From contig JACVVK020000094.1 of NCBI GenBank assembly GCA_018292915.2, positions 31,001-95,000 of the forward strand: DNA of 64,000 bases, given 5' to 3'. The translations under genes and the position numbers were made by a program. The stretch comes from Batillaria attramentaria. Its lineage: Eukaryota > Mollusca > Gastropoda > Batillariidae. Positions 1 through 12,311 of this stretch are shown here, piece after piece (the stretch's first letter is position 1; every line of letters starts with the position of its first letter). The notes beneath the pieces are model-generated. The model searched no databases. It worked only from the letters and a program-made list of their open reading frames with translations, and was not told where the DNA came from.

Positions 1-3000
1 CTTGTGCAAAGTGGTAATCCTGATGTGAACAGTTTGATCACAAAAACGAAATCAGAGGACTCTCAGGACAGCATCAGTTCTACTTCTGGTGACATTGACC
101 GGTCCCCATTGCCAACTCATCATGGCAAAGGAAACTTGTTTGACAATTTAGACTTTGATCTGTCTGACAAAGATGGCAGGTCTGAGAAAACATCTTTCAC
201 TAAGGATGAAGGTAAGTGGTGATCACATATGTCTACTCTTATTTAATTCATGTATAGCATGTTGGTTGTGACATTTTAAGTTCATCTGTTGAAATTTTAC
301 TTTTACTGTACTGCACTGGTCTGCTTGAGACAGGTTGGTGGTGTTGCTGACTCGCATACTATGTCTTAGAACCAAAGTGGGTCTGTATTATACTTACGGC
401 CCTCAGTTGTATGTTGTCTCTCAGTTTCTTTCTGTCTGTGACAAACGTTAGCATTGAGTGATTGACTGTTTCCCAGGAACTACAGCCCAGAAATCTGATT
501 TTTCCAAAATTTTTACTAGCCAAACTAGGAATAGGAAAGTTACTAGCCAAACTCCAAGTTCAAGGTGAAAAAACTTACCAACAAGTCAACAACTACAACA
601 AAAATCTTGCATTCTTTAATAAACCTGCACAGTGTCTCTCTCACCCAGGCTGAAAACAGTTCACCCTCGTGACTACTGGCAGCCAACACCCAGCTCACTC
701 ATACTCAGTCAGAAGTTTTCTGCACACCATTTATTTGAAACATGAAGCACACTGTGCCAAATGGCGACCAGTGGTCAAGTGTATTCCTGGCCACAGGTGC
801 ATGCAAACTTTCTGTGGAAAAACTGGGTCTGCCGCACCCCACCATCCATTTACCTGTCTTGAGCACTTCTGCTCTTCTGGGGAAGGGTAGATGGTGTTCT
901 GGTGCATGATGTATGTTTGCCTTGGCCTCTGAATTCTTGGTCAAATGTGAGACCCTTTAAAATGTGCTCCAGTGGCATGAAGAAGGGAAATTAATGTCGC
1001 TGGCCCAACACTCGAGTCAGAACAACTGAAAAGAGGTTTGTAACTAAAGTGTCCCTTTTGGGTTTAACTGTACCTTTGACTTCCAGATGGTGACCAGGCA
1101 GTACCACAGAAGAACCACAAAGTTCCTGTCAAGGAGGAACAGGATAAAGCCAGGTCACAAGGGTCAGATGCTGCAACAGGGTCAGCACAGAAAGTAGAGA
1201 ACAGTTCATCTCAGGGTTGTGATTTATCTGAATTGGTCACAGACTCCTTTGAAAATACTGAGTCAAAAGTCAAGGACAGGAAAGCTGTTGATGAACTGGA
1301 AGCCACAGCCTCAGATAAAGTTGTTTGTGAGACCAAGAATGCAGATGATGTGAGTGAGAAGGTAGAAAGTGCAGAAAAGAAAGGTGCTGGTGAAACAGAA
1401 AAAACAGAGAGTGTAGGAGAAGATGCATCAGTGACAGACAAAACGGGTGATACTGTAGATGCAATAAAAGATTGTGCAGAGAGTGGGGGAGATCCTAAAG
1501 TCAAGGGTGATAGAGAAGGGATAGATGTTGTTGAGAAGACAGAAGCAGATGAGTCAAAATTTACTGCAGACTCAGTGAACAATCATGCAGATGATAGTGT
1601 AGAAATGGTGGAGAAACATCTAGATGAAAAATCTGAAAATTCTGGCATAGCTCCTGATGACTCTGGAACACAGCCGCAATCTGTGTGTGAGAGTGGTGAT
1701 GGTAAACTGGACAAATTGTCATCCATACAGAAAGTTACAAATTCTGATGCTTCTGTATCAAGTCCTGTCGTGGACACTGGTACTGCTGAACCAATGGATA
1801 CCTCAGACAAATCTGACTCCACTAAGAATGATAACAGAGGTTCACCTGATTCAGCAGGGGAGTGTGGCGATTCTGTGAAACTCACTGATTCTGAAAGAAA
1901 AAGGCAGCATGAAGCTGGCTCAGAATCTGACGATTCTCAAATTCCAAAACGATCTCGCCTGGATGAAGTAATCGGCAAACTAGGGGAGAGGGTGTGCATT
2001 CCATCAGAAGCAGAGGAAAATGATAGCTATGATTATGAGGATTCATTCCCTGGCGATTCAGAGTCAGTGGAAAAGCAGTCAGAAGAGGCCAGTGAGGCTG
2101 CAAGCGCATCCGAAGGTGAAGAAGATAAAACTGCCGTGTCAAAATCCACAATTATACAGATGACTAGCAAGGTAAGTGGTAATGCTCAATCTGCTTGGTA
2201 CGTGTACATGTGTATACATACATGTATGTATACATGTAACCAGAATGTTAGTTCTCCACTTGTTTTAGTCAGGTTTCTCAGTTTCTGGTTTGAGAATATT
2301 ATAAACCCTGGTGTGTAGCCAAAGCTGTAGATCTATAGCCTTGCCAGGTAAACTGGTCATAATTTTTACTGTACATACAATCAATACAAATTTATATAAG
2401 GTGCATTTTTATGTTGTTTCCATAGTAATGGAAACAACATCATAGGACGGGCTAAATTTTCCACGTTCATGGGCAAGCATCTGTGGTACAAACACACGTC
2501 ACTGCCGATCTCCCGCAGAGACGATTATATGCAAGTGTAACTCTGACATTAGTGACAATGACGTAAGAAAACGTACGTCATCGATGCTGGCATGCATAGT
2601 GCGCCGAACGCACTTCTCCTCCTCAGTGAGTGCCCTCTGTGTGGATGTGCGTGTGTGTGTGAATTGTGTCCGGCCCGTTTCTTCGAAAATACTTAACCGA
2701 ATGGCTTCAAATTTGGGGTATCCAAATATATCAAAATGTTACATTAGACGATTCAAGCGTGTGATGATTGCTTAAGTGATTTGGGAGTTATCGCCCTTTT
2801 GAGACAAGTTGGTTGTCTGTCGTTTACAGGCGTAATATTTATTTAAAACACTCAATTTTTTGGCAGTAGATAGCTTGAATACGGACTCTGAACAGAGTCA
2901 CTACTAGAAAATGGTCGCTCTTATAGTTTTCATGTAAACCGAGCCTGAGTTGACATTGCATGTGAACCCAGTTCAGATGCCTATTTCTCCGAAAATACTG

Positions 3001-4761
3001 AACCGATCGATTTCAAATTTGGGGTTTCTAAATGAATCAAGATTGTTGAATAGAAGGCCTGATCCAGGTACGATTGCACACATGATTTGCGAGTTATCGC
3101 CCTTTTCAGAAAAAGTGGCTTTCTGGCGTTTAAAGGCGTAATATTTACCTAAACCACTCCATTTTTTTTACATAAATAGCATGAATACGGACTCTCAACT
3201 AAGTGAATTTTGGAGGTTGTCGCTTTTATACTTTTGGCGTAAGCCGTACCTGATGAAAGTGCTGGTGAACACACTTTAGATCTCAAAATCACTCCTACTA
3301 TACATAGATAATGAGCCTGGGGTGCCATAAAAAATATACAAAAAAAATTAGAAAAATTCACTGCAGCCGTTATCGTCAGTTAACCCGAAAATTTGTACTC
3401 ACAGCACATTTCCTCTACAAGCCACACGCCTCACAAACATCGAAGAAGAGACGCACGCGCACTGACGTAAAGTAAGTGCGTCATGTTTGACTGACGTGAT
3501 GCTGTTTTTTCTTGGGGGTGTCTCGCCACTTTCTTTCCGAATTCCTCTGTTTGGAGACGTGGTGTATTTTACTTCTACTATGTCGCCATCTTCGTGCAAT
3601 CGCAGAGAAGACACGGGATACAACAGAATACAACTCCAATACTTTATGAACAGAATATGCACGGAGAACAAATTCATGAAAGAAGAAGAACCCAGAACGC
3701 TGTGCAGGGCTGCTTACGTACTGAACAGGTCAGATCTAGAACATTTCTCAACTTACTGGAAGGTTTGATATCTTTCCAAGGTGACGTAATCTACTGACGT
3801 TACTGCACCAGCATGTTCTGGGATGGTCTAGAAATTATTTTGCATCGAAATGCAGTATCTTTTCGCGATCTCTACAACTTGACATGTGGAAAGCGGGAAT
3901 TTCAGTGGGTTTCGTTTTTGCCACTGACTCACACTCAGAAGCATAATGCAAAGATCTTGGAAACATAAAGATAGTTCACTTACCTCCCTTTGAGGGACAA
4001 CTCGTAAGAGTTGTCTGCGCGCATTAGCGCGCATCCCGCAGATCTACGCAGTTATGGCAGAAAGCCAGAAACCATGCAAAAATTCGGACGTGCAATGGTG
4101 TGCAGCGCCGAATTGCTGTCAGAAGCGAACACCAGGAACGGGAAAACCTTTCTGTAGATTTCCCCCTTGAAAAATAGAGGTAGGTATGCCTACGATATCG
4201 AAGTTGGAGCCAAGATCGGTATCGAAGTTGGAGCCAAGATTATGTTTTCTCCCAAACATAGTTAACACATAGCATCACACGTGAAAACCAAAATCGCCGC
4301 ATCCACGACGTGTGACTGGCGTAAATTTAGTATAGAATCCGCATGCTTGTAAAAAGTCTGTTTGACCCAACCCTACACTAGCCGCCGTAAAACATTTTAA
4401 CAAAATAAACAAAAACGAAGATGTCAGCGACTGACAGGTGGTCTCCCCCCATATATTTCGCATGTGTTTTAGGCCTATGGAAAACATAAGTACTCTCAAA
4501 GTTCCGGAGGACGAACGAAAGATCTAGTTTGGCTTTCACTGCTGTACGTAGGCTACGCAATGCATTTCGTTCGATGTGTTCAAGTAAAACTAGTACGGAA
4601 CACAGAAAGATCGAATGTGCGAGAGATCCAAAGATGGACGCATCCGCTGAATACTTCCTGCTAACTCAGCATTAATCATATCTGCGACCGACGATCCAGC
4701 AGATTCTATGTTGTGATATGGTTTTACAATGGTTAGAATGAAGTTCAGCCGGATGATTTTG

Positions 4762-4803
<42 letters not shown>

Positions 4804-5069
4804 CAGTGCAACGTGCCGCTAGCACAGTTCAAGTCAACGTTATTTGTAAAGTTTAAAAAAAAAAAACACCACCGCCAACAAAACAACAAAAACAACACCA
4901 AAACCTGATGTCTGCGCCTGCCACGTGTGTTTACTGCTGTTTGTTTACACTGCATGCAAACCTCTTGATTTTTAAGAAAAGAGTTCTGTACATACCTACA
5001 GATTTCCCCCCAACAGTATGTGAACTGGAACGAGTGCTGATGAACGTACCTGCCGCCGTATGAGTGACA

Positions 5070-5129
<60 letters not shown>

Positions 5130-8100
5130 CTGAATTTAGATGCAGGTAGACGCTAGCACAATTTAAGTCACCGTGATTTGTAAAGTTGTCAGGGAAAAAA
5201 AAATTACGCTGTATCTGCGTCAGCCGCGTGTGTTTACTGTTTGTTTACACTGCATGCACACGTACCACTTGAGGTCTTTTTTTTTTTTTTTTGACAAGAA
5301 AGCGAAAAAAAAAAAGTTTGTTTTTTTGTTTTTCAACAGGAATACCAAAAGAAGTATTTCCCCGTTTATATTTGTCTGTTATTTGAACAATTCGGCGCAG
5401 AACACAATTGCATGCCCGGCTTTTGTGATCGCTTTCCACTTTCCGCCATGCTGTCACTATAGGGGCCAGATCTAGGATGCGCGCTAATGCGGGCAGACAA
5501 CTCTTCGCGTTGTCCCGCTATATGTCTCTCTTACGAGGGCAGGAGTGACGCGTCTTTCTGATTCCAAGGTCTTTGCATAATGTGTGTGTGTGTGTGTAGG
5601 GGGGGGGGTGCGTGCGTGCGCGCGCAAGCGCGTGTCTAAGGCGAGAGAGAGAGAGAGAGAGGGTCTCTTCTCCGATACCAGTAAGCAATCGTCTGTCAGT
5701 CAGGTCTGCGGGAAGTAACTCTGTCAAAGGGGAACGACTTTATTACAAGAATTCATTCACCCATGTAGAACCTCGCATACGCCAAAAAGTTGTGACGTCA
5801 ACCAGCTAGGCGAGCTCACACGACCTCATGTGTTTGGGTTTTTGCAAGTGCATAGAGGCACGATAAGGGTTTTCAGTACTTTCTTTATGTCAGCATGCTT
5901 GATGTCAGAGAGCTTGCGTTCCGGCGTGTGCGCGCGGGCTGCATACATGACACAACGACTACGACTGTGACTACAGCATGTCATTGAATGGAAACAACAT
6001 ATTGGGCTGGTGGCCATCTTGTTTGTTTTTAGGCCATGACAGCTGGTGAGTGTGTCCTACACTGTACCAGGCTTCATGCATAAAGTCTTCACAAAAAGTC
6101 ATTTATTGCTTCTTCTGTTTTCTTTAGAGAGCTCAGGGTGTGCATTTTGATAATGATTTTGTGTTGTGACTCCCGTTGCTGTCTGTGGTCAGGAGCTGGA
6201 AGCAATGGTACGCAGCAAGGTCAAGGCCCACATGGCACAGCAGCAGGTTGCTGAACTTCGGACGCTGCGACTCCGTGTTGTGGAACTCCAGCAGGCGCAG
6301 GATGAGTGGCGGCAGAAAGCGAAAGACCTTGAGCGACAAGTGCTCGACCTCACTGTCCTGCAGCAGCGTCTGGAGAAGCGCAAAGCTCACACAGCAGCTC
6401 TCAGGGTGTGTGGAATTCAGACCTGCCTACACTACACATTGACCATAGAAAACTAAGTAATTTGGGGGCCTACTATGCAACTATGCATTTAATTGCCCCA
6501 CTACACATTTTTCCCTAAATCTACGTAATTTAGCGGTTAGCATTTCGTCAAATCCGATCTGAACTTTTGCTCGCGCCGATCCAGCTTTTTGAACGAGCCT
6601 CATTCAAAGTTTAACGATGCATAAATACCCGGGTAGGAAGAAATTGGGCTAAAAAAACACACACACACACAAAAAAAACCCACATACTGAGATACAATGG
6701 TAGTGCACTGTAGCCGGTCGAATCAAACAAGCCAAAGAATAGAATAGTTGATTTGTAGCTCAACAAGCTGGCACATTTTTGGTTGGCATACGTTACAACT
6801 ACTCATTTGGCCAGGAAACTACTCGTTTGGTTTTTGGCACTACTCATGTCATGTTTGGTGGGTAGGCAGGTCTGGGAATTGGGTTTTTGTCGTCACCTTT
6901 CTCTTTCCTGTGGCATGTTCAGGAGTAGCAGTTCAAGGGAGCCTCACTGAGTTTATTGGTCACAATTTTTAGTAGTGATTCAGCATGTGCTGTATGGCAA
7001 TACAAAGGCAAATCCTTGGGGAGGATTGATATGATTTGGAGAAGGTTGGGTGAAAATTGTTCAGAAATGTTACCAGACTATACAGCTGGATAGAAGTTGA
7101 GGTGTAGTTTTTCTTTGCAATGTTCAAGCAGGCTCGATGTGCTACAAGTAAATAATAAGTAAAATAAAAGCACATTAGCACTGCTACTGTCATTGTTAAT
7201 TTCTTTCATTTATATGAAATTGCAGTCCATAACAACAAGAAACTTTGGAGTGCAAGTCAATGAAGACAAACTCCGATCCAATGTAAGTACAGTGTGTGCC
7301 ATGTTTTTAATTACATATAAATTGCATGTACTTGTCCTGTCACAGATGTTCTCAGCTTGCTGCAGCTTTTTTGTGGTGTATATGGTCTTATAATTTATAC
7401 ATAGTCGGTTTGAAATGCCCAAGTATAACTTACTGAAGACGTACTGAGAGTGACATTGCTGAACTTTTCTGAACATAAGTAAGCGTTTGGTTAACTCATG
7501 TGTCTGTTTTTCTCCTGGTAAGGTGGTCACAATTAGGCTTTTCAAAATAAACATCTTTGCAAAAAAACAGTAATGCATTTAACCACCTTGATTCGGCTTG
7601 AAACCTTTTTTTCTCTTGTTGTTAGCTCATGTGTATAACTATAACAAAATGAGTCTATATAATGAGCTGTAAAGGCTTTTGTAATTCACAAAGTAGAAGA
7701 CAAGTTTGAACAGCAAATGTGAAAGCATGATATAGACTTTATTGTTTTTTTCCCATAAATTTCTTGCATTGTGACTGGAAAACATTGGAAACAAAGGTGA
7801 ACGTGTTTGCTTTTAATCAGACACCACAGAAGAATACAGCACCAAAAACTCCTCCAGTACCTGCTGGAGGGGCATCAGTAGGGCCAGTGACTCCCCCGGC
7901 CATGGGCATCCCGTCCGTGGCCTGGCCCACCAGCCCTCAGCCATTTGGTCAGCCACTGGTAGCGCCATCCAGTCTTTCAACCGTCCCTTCCAGTACCAAA
8001 GTGACAACCATTACCATCGGTGGACCCCTTGGCAGTCGGAACACGAGTGTTGCACAGGTAGGCTCATATGTAGGCTGTGTTGCAGTGGATAATGTTGAGA

Positions 8101-11100
8101 AGAGTATACCAAACATACAAACATGGATTGAATATTGTTCAGTTGGTGGTTTTATTGAGGTTCTGAACAGGCTGGTTTGAGAAAAGAGTGTAAACACTTG
8201 CAAGGGAGGTAGTACAGGTGTAGTGTTAGTGTTTGTGTTAATGTGATTGCTTTGGTTCATGTCTTTCATTCTGTCTGCTGCAGTTGCTTTCACAAACAGC
8301 AAGAATGCCAACAGCAGCCAGCAGTGTCAGCACAACCAACTCCAGGCCTGCTCTGGGCAGGCCACCTGTCCCTGGAATGAAGGCACAAGCACCAACGGCC
8401 ACCCAACCCCCTGGAAGCAGTGCGCCCAAAGCCATCCCGGCAGCCACTGCCCCTCCTGCTTCTAGTCTTGTACTGGTCAATGCACAGACTGGAATGTCTG
8501 TTGTCAGCAAGGGTTTGGCTGCCACTGCAGTCTCAGGCCCCGCAATACTCACCACGGCACCAGGGACCACAAATGTACCCAGCACCATCAAGTTCATTGA
8601 CCTGACAACGGAGGATGATCCTGGGGCATCAAAACAGTATGGGAAACCGGTTAGTGTAAGTTTTTTTTTCTTCTTCTGAAGTTGGATTGCAGTGCAGTTT
8701 TCTTGTGAAAACTCTGCCGTGTTTAGGGTTCTTGGCTCTCAGCAAGAGAAAGTCTTGTGATCTGTCTTGAGCTTAAAAACTGACAGATCTGCATCGTTCC
8801 CCTCATGAAACATTCCCTTTGTAGGCAGTTGCCATCATATTCACTAGGAATTGTAGAAAGCATGGTTATTACCTTGTTACTGCATTGTGTGTGCAGATGG
8901 CTCCATCGGCAGGACAGGTGCGCGGTATGGTGCCCCAGCAGGTCGTGCGACAGATTTCCCCGATGTCTCAGGGTGTGCCAGGATCTACCTCAACTATCCT
9001 GCTTAGCTCAGCTGCTGGTACACAGATCGTTGGCACTCAAAACTTGCCTCGTCCTCCGGGAATGTACCAGGTTGGTTCAGAGAATAGACACCTTTCCTAG
9101 TCTGCTGCTTACCTGTACATGTTTTTAATTACATATAAATTGCATGTACTTGTCCTGTCACAGATGTTCTCAGCTTGCTGCAGCTCTTTTGTTTTTTTGT
9201 GGTCTTATATATATATATATAGTCGGTTTGAAATACCCAAGTATAACTTACTGAAGTACTGAGAGTGACATGGCTGAACTTTTCTGAATATGAGTAAGCG
9301 TTCGGTTAACTCATGTGTCTGTTTTTCTCCTGGTAAGGTGGTCACAATTCCCAACACCCAGCAGCTACGACCAGGCTCTCTGGTGACGGTAGTTCCTGGT
9401 CAGCCTGGACTTGTGCGTCCAGGAGCAGCAACCAGCGTCAGCACTGTCCAGGTCCCTCCTGGCATGACCATTGTACGTCCTGCACTTGGGGTTGGTGCCC
9501 CAGTCCGTCCAGGTTCCCAGGCTGTTGCTTCTCCTGCTCGCATGCCAGTTACAGTTAGCACACTTCCACCAGCAGCAGCCCCAGTGCAGCAGGACTCCTC
9601 TACTTCGGTATGTTGAGTTTCTAGACTGTTTGTTTCCAATAAACATGAGGTTCAGATACTGCATCTACTGCTGTCATTTGTACTTCTTCCTTTGTGCTCT
9701 GGATTCCTAGCATTTTATTTTCATGGTACTCCTGCACAGTAACAGGCACACATAACTCCAAATGAGGCATCAGTTTGAGTATGAAAGAACAGGGCAGTGA
9801 GCTTTGCTGAATTGCAGTTTGCACACTTTGAAAAATCAGTTGACCAGTATACAGTTGAGATGTTTATATCAGGTACATTGTATTATTAACCCTGCCAATT
9901 GTCCACGGATATTTGATGATTTTATCTGTTATCTAGTCCCTAGCGGAGCAGCCGTCTTGTGTACTTGTCAGTGTAGAGTGGCTGCCTGCCTACAAAAGTA
10001 AGACAGTTGCCCTAGACGCCAAACATCTTCAAAATTAGAGACCACTTTGTCATAAAAATGGCTGCAGTGCCCAAATTGAAGGTCACTTCATTCACAAACA
10101 GCTCAGCGAACGATGAAGAAGAAGAAGATTCACAAACAGCTTTACTGCTTTGTCAGTTGCACTTTGCCCCTCCTTTTATGGTCTTTGGTGTCTTTGTTGC
10201 CTTGAAAGGGCTATGAAATTATCTCTTTTACAGACCACAGTCAGTCGAGCTCCTAAATCAGTTCATCCTGCTCCACCACCTCCAGCTGTTTCACGAAATG
10301 TGCCTGGTGAAACAAAACCTGTTCCCCCTCGGCCAGGACTAAAGATCTCACGTGTCAAACAGGGTATGTGCCTTAGTCCGTGTGCACGCGCGCACACACA
10401 CACACACCAAATTCCTTTCATCAGACTGTAATTTACCTACAGAGGGGACAAAGTAGTTGGCGCCTAACTTTCTTTCCTAGTAATTACAGGCTGAGTTATG
10501 AGTTCTGATTCTGTTAAGAACTTGTATCTGCTTTGTCTGACATGCGAACTAATACAACATACCTCACTGTGCCCCTGTGGTAGCAGATCTGCCTTCCTGT
10601 ACAGAGAAAAACCTTTGCGGTTCCTAGATCTCTACAAAGTACAAATTTACCTGATTTCCTATGATCAGTCTACTTTTTTGTCAACAGGTATTGTACTTTC
10701 ATGGAACATGACTTTGCCGTCAGATTGCATTGAGATAGCTTCATACCAACTTTACGCTTATCAGGAGACCAGTGCATCGCCTCAGACTTCACTGTGGAAG
10801 AAGGTCAGTGTCAGAATCAATGTCTTTATTTCATCTAGAACAGGAGTGTGTGATATGTATCAAAAGACACCCTGTGCTGTTGCCCTCACATGAAAGGTCA
10901 TACTGAGGTCAGCTATCCAGGGTACAGACCTTCTTTGTATCGTAGTAAACCACACTAGAGTTTTTGGCTCATGTGTTTAATCAAAGTAGTTGAAGTGAAT
11001 CTGCCTTATAGCCTTTATCATTACACTGTGCTCTGCTGTCCATTGTAACATTCATATTATTATTTCAGGTGGGTGATGTCAAGGCGCTGCCCCTTCCCAT

Positions 11101-11233
11101 GGCCTGCACGCTCACACAGTTCCAGGATGGAAACAAATATCATTTTGCTGTTCGTGCTGTTGACATCCATGGTCGGACAGGGTCGTTTAGTGAGCCAGCG
11201 TTTATTTTCCTAAGCAAAAATTCATCATCTTAG
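1..11233 (+). CDS. ATF7IP: ATF7IP/MCAF1 homologue, 3' eleven exons (5' end outside window)
   Basis: Joined exons 1-211, 1087-2171, 6193-6405, 7226-7282, 7821-8057, 8284-8655, 8897-9070, 9338-9607, 10234-10363, 10688-10803 and 11069-11233 are in phase and give 1009 residues plus TAG. The first exon is open to the window edge, so the start is missing. In order: an acidic Ser/Thr/Glu-rich region (about residues 1-432) with a basic KRSR nuclear-signal-like patch; a coiled coil (about 433-503, [18 protein letters not shown]); a Pro/Thr/Val-rich linker; a SUMO-interacting-like motif FIDLTTEDD near residue 706; and a C-terminal fibronectin-III domain (about 917-1005) with [12 protein letters not shown] and [13 protein letters not shown]. 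This order and the FN3 motifs are those of ATF7IP. In vertebrates ATF7IP stabilises nuclear SETDB1 and bridges it to MBD1 through the FN3 domain for H3K9 methylation. The function here is inferred from the family; identity is confident. Confidence 0.93.
212..1086 (+). other. ATF7IP intron
   Basis: Intron between two ATF7IP exons, bounded by GTAAGT and a TTCCAG acceptor (phase 1). I see no recognisable gene or complete mobile element in it. Confidence 0.7.
2412..2440. repeat. Perfect-arm palindrome in ATF7IP intron
   Basis: The arms TGTTGTTTCCAT and ATGGAAACAACA flank a few bases. It lies at the edge of a repeat-rich 3.9-kb intron and may be one end of an otherwise eroded element. Confidence 0.6.
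2640..3260. repeat. Two-copy tandem repeat, about 307-bp period
   Basis: Two diverged units share a run from CGAAAATACT..AACCGA through GAGTTATCGCCCTTTT and AGGCGTAATATTTA to GAATACGGACTCT (the last near 2876 and again near 3183). The copies differ by substitutions and small indels. It sits in the large ATF7IP intron. No coding potential is recognised; it is probably part of a non-autonomous mobile element. Confidence 0.7.
4054..4170 (+). pseudogene. THAP zinc-finger N-terminal fragment in transposon
   Basis: A 38-residue frame contains [11 protein letters not shown] followed by KPFCRFP, which matches the start of a C2CH THAP domain (CxxxxC, then an F-x-RFP block). It stops directly after RFPP, before the second half of the finger. 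It lies just inside the left TIR of the surrounding element, so it is best read as a transposase relic, not a host gene. Confidence 0.55.
4201..4246. repeat. Short tandem duplication
   Basis: ATCGAAGTTGGAGCCAAGAT occurs twice in direct succession within the THAP-bearing element. Confidence 0.8.
4766..4802. repeat. TG microsatellite
   Basis: (TG)n inside the TIR element; a second, longer tract lies at 5074-5128. Confidence 0.9.
5074..5128. repeat. TG microsatellite
   Basis: Uninterrupted (TG)n of more than 25 units, in the second unit of the element's internal tandem duplication. Confidence 0.9.
7300..7534 (+). repeat. Intronic duplicate of ATF7IP splice-acceptor region, copy 1
   Basis: About 235 bp, from TGTTTTTAATTACATATAAA to GGTAAGGTGGTCACAATT, is near-identical to 9118-9349. 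In copy 2 the segment ends at the true acceptor and first codons of an ATF7IP exon (9338). Here it ends in AGGCTTTTC and no exon follows, so it is a decoy acceptor or pseudo-exon start in an upstream intron. Confidence 0.88.
9118..9349 (+). repeat. ATF7IP acceptor region, duplicate copy 2 (functional)
   Basis: Near-identical to 7300-7534. It contains the polypyrimidine tract, the AG and the first 12 bases (GTGGTCACAATT) of the exon 9338-9607. It also carries a short TA repeat absent from copy 1. Confidence 0.88.
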
Positions 11234-11318
11234 TGTGCTTTTCCACGCTGAACGTTGGGATGCAGCCATGACTCAGCAGAATAATCTGTACACAGTGCAA
11301 AGGAAGGGCAGCATTTTG

Positions 11319-11324
11319 AATAAA
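11319..11324 (+). terminator. Candidate ATF7IP polyadenylation signal (proximal)
   Basis: AATAAA 86 bases after the stop codon. A distal AATAAA at 15474-15479 could give a longer 3' UTR. Confidence 0.5.
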
Positions 11325-12311
11325 TCTGTAAGACCTTGAATGCATGTGCAGTTTTACGTAGTAGGTTGGTGATGAAAATCCAGTGGCTAATATAAACCAG
11401 AGGCTGAAGTAGCCAAGTTGAGAATATTTTTTGTATGTGACCTCGTCTTATGTTTCAAGAGCATGCCAAGTTAGAAACCTTACGTTCAAGTGATCATATG
11501 ACCTTGTGAATGATATCTGTCCAAGTGAAAATGGCATTTTAAAGATTGTACATATATAGCAGTGAAAATTTAAAGGCATTATTATTTTGTCTGGTTAAGC
11601 GCATTTGTTTTGTGATGAAATTGAGCTGATGTGTGATCGTGATGTTCTGTTGCATGCATGGATTCCTTTATCTCCATTCAGAAAGAAGAATGTGAAGAAA
11701 AGATGTCTGAGAATGACCATGTGCTGTACCTGTACTTCCAAATGGTAGATGTGCCTAACTCGACCTGCTCTCACAAAGTTTATGTACTCTAGTTCTTGTG
11801 TACCATAGCCCCTTTCAGGGTCACTTTAAAAAAACACAAAACAGGCCATTGTCGCGGTCAGCATTTTCACATTAATTTATTAAATCCGAAGCAGTGGCCA
11901 ATGTCGAACTTGTCCAGGATATATTTAAGGTCATATACTTAAAAAGCAATTAGGCCTGGAAAAGTGTCACTTTCTGTTCTGATCTGAATGGATACTACTA
12001 GGTAGTTGTTCCTCCCTGCCCCCCTGGCCCCTCAAAAGGAGAATTAGTTAGAGAGCAAAGTCTGTAGGTACATGTATGATGGAGGGACTCCCCACCCACC
12101 CAGTACCTTCTTTACTCCCTTCAGTATTACCTACACATTAGTGAGCTGAAAGACCTGTTCATTCTGTGAAACAGCACTTGTTCAGATTCACACCTGTTGA
12201 ACAAAGTTGGTTGGAGCATTCTTCCATGTACTTGCCATTTTGTAACAGCTGTTGACATCTGAGCACCTGACCTAAGTACTGTGTAAAATCAGCCATTGTT
12301 ACACAGGTGTA

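Larger units (their letters stand above)
3994..5515. mobile_element. DNA transposon remnant with about 42-bp TIRs and THAP fragment
   Basis: The left end (about 3994-4037, GGGACAACTCGTAAGAGTTG...) is matched by the inverse complement of the right end (about 5470-5515, GGGACAACGCGAAGAGTTG...). Similarity continues through TGTCTGC and GCATTAGCGCGCATCC. The ends are themselves partly palindromic (GACAACTC..GAGTTGTC). The interior holds a 39-codon THAP-like fragment, a tandem duplication containing GTTTACACTGCATGCA (about 4930 and 5240), and long TG microsatellites. No clear target duplication is visible, so superfamily assignment (P-like or other THAP-bearing) is inference. Confidence 0.7.

Noticed and set aside
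1211..1582. 123-codon minus-strand frame rich in Ser/Phe/Leu
   Set aside because: Antisense shadow of the acidic ATF7IP exon 1087-2171.
3487..3797. Two overlapping 67-93 codon plus-strand frames
   Set aside because: No recognisable domain, lies in a repeat-rich ATF7IP intron; not supported.
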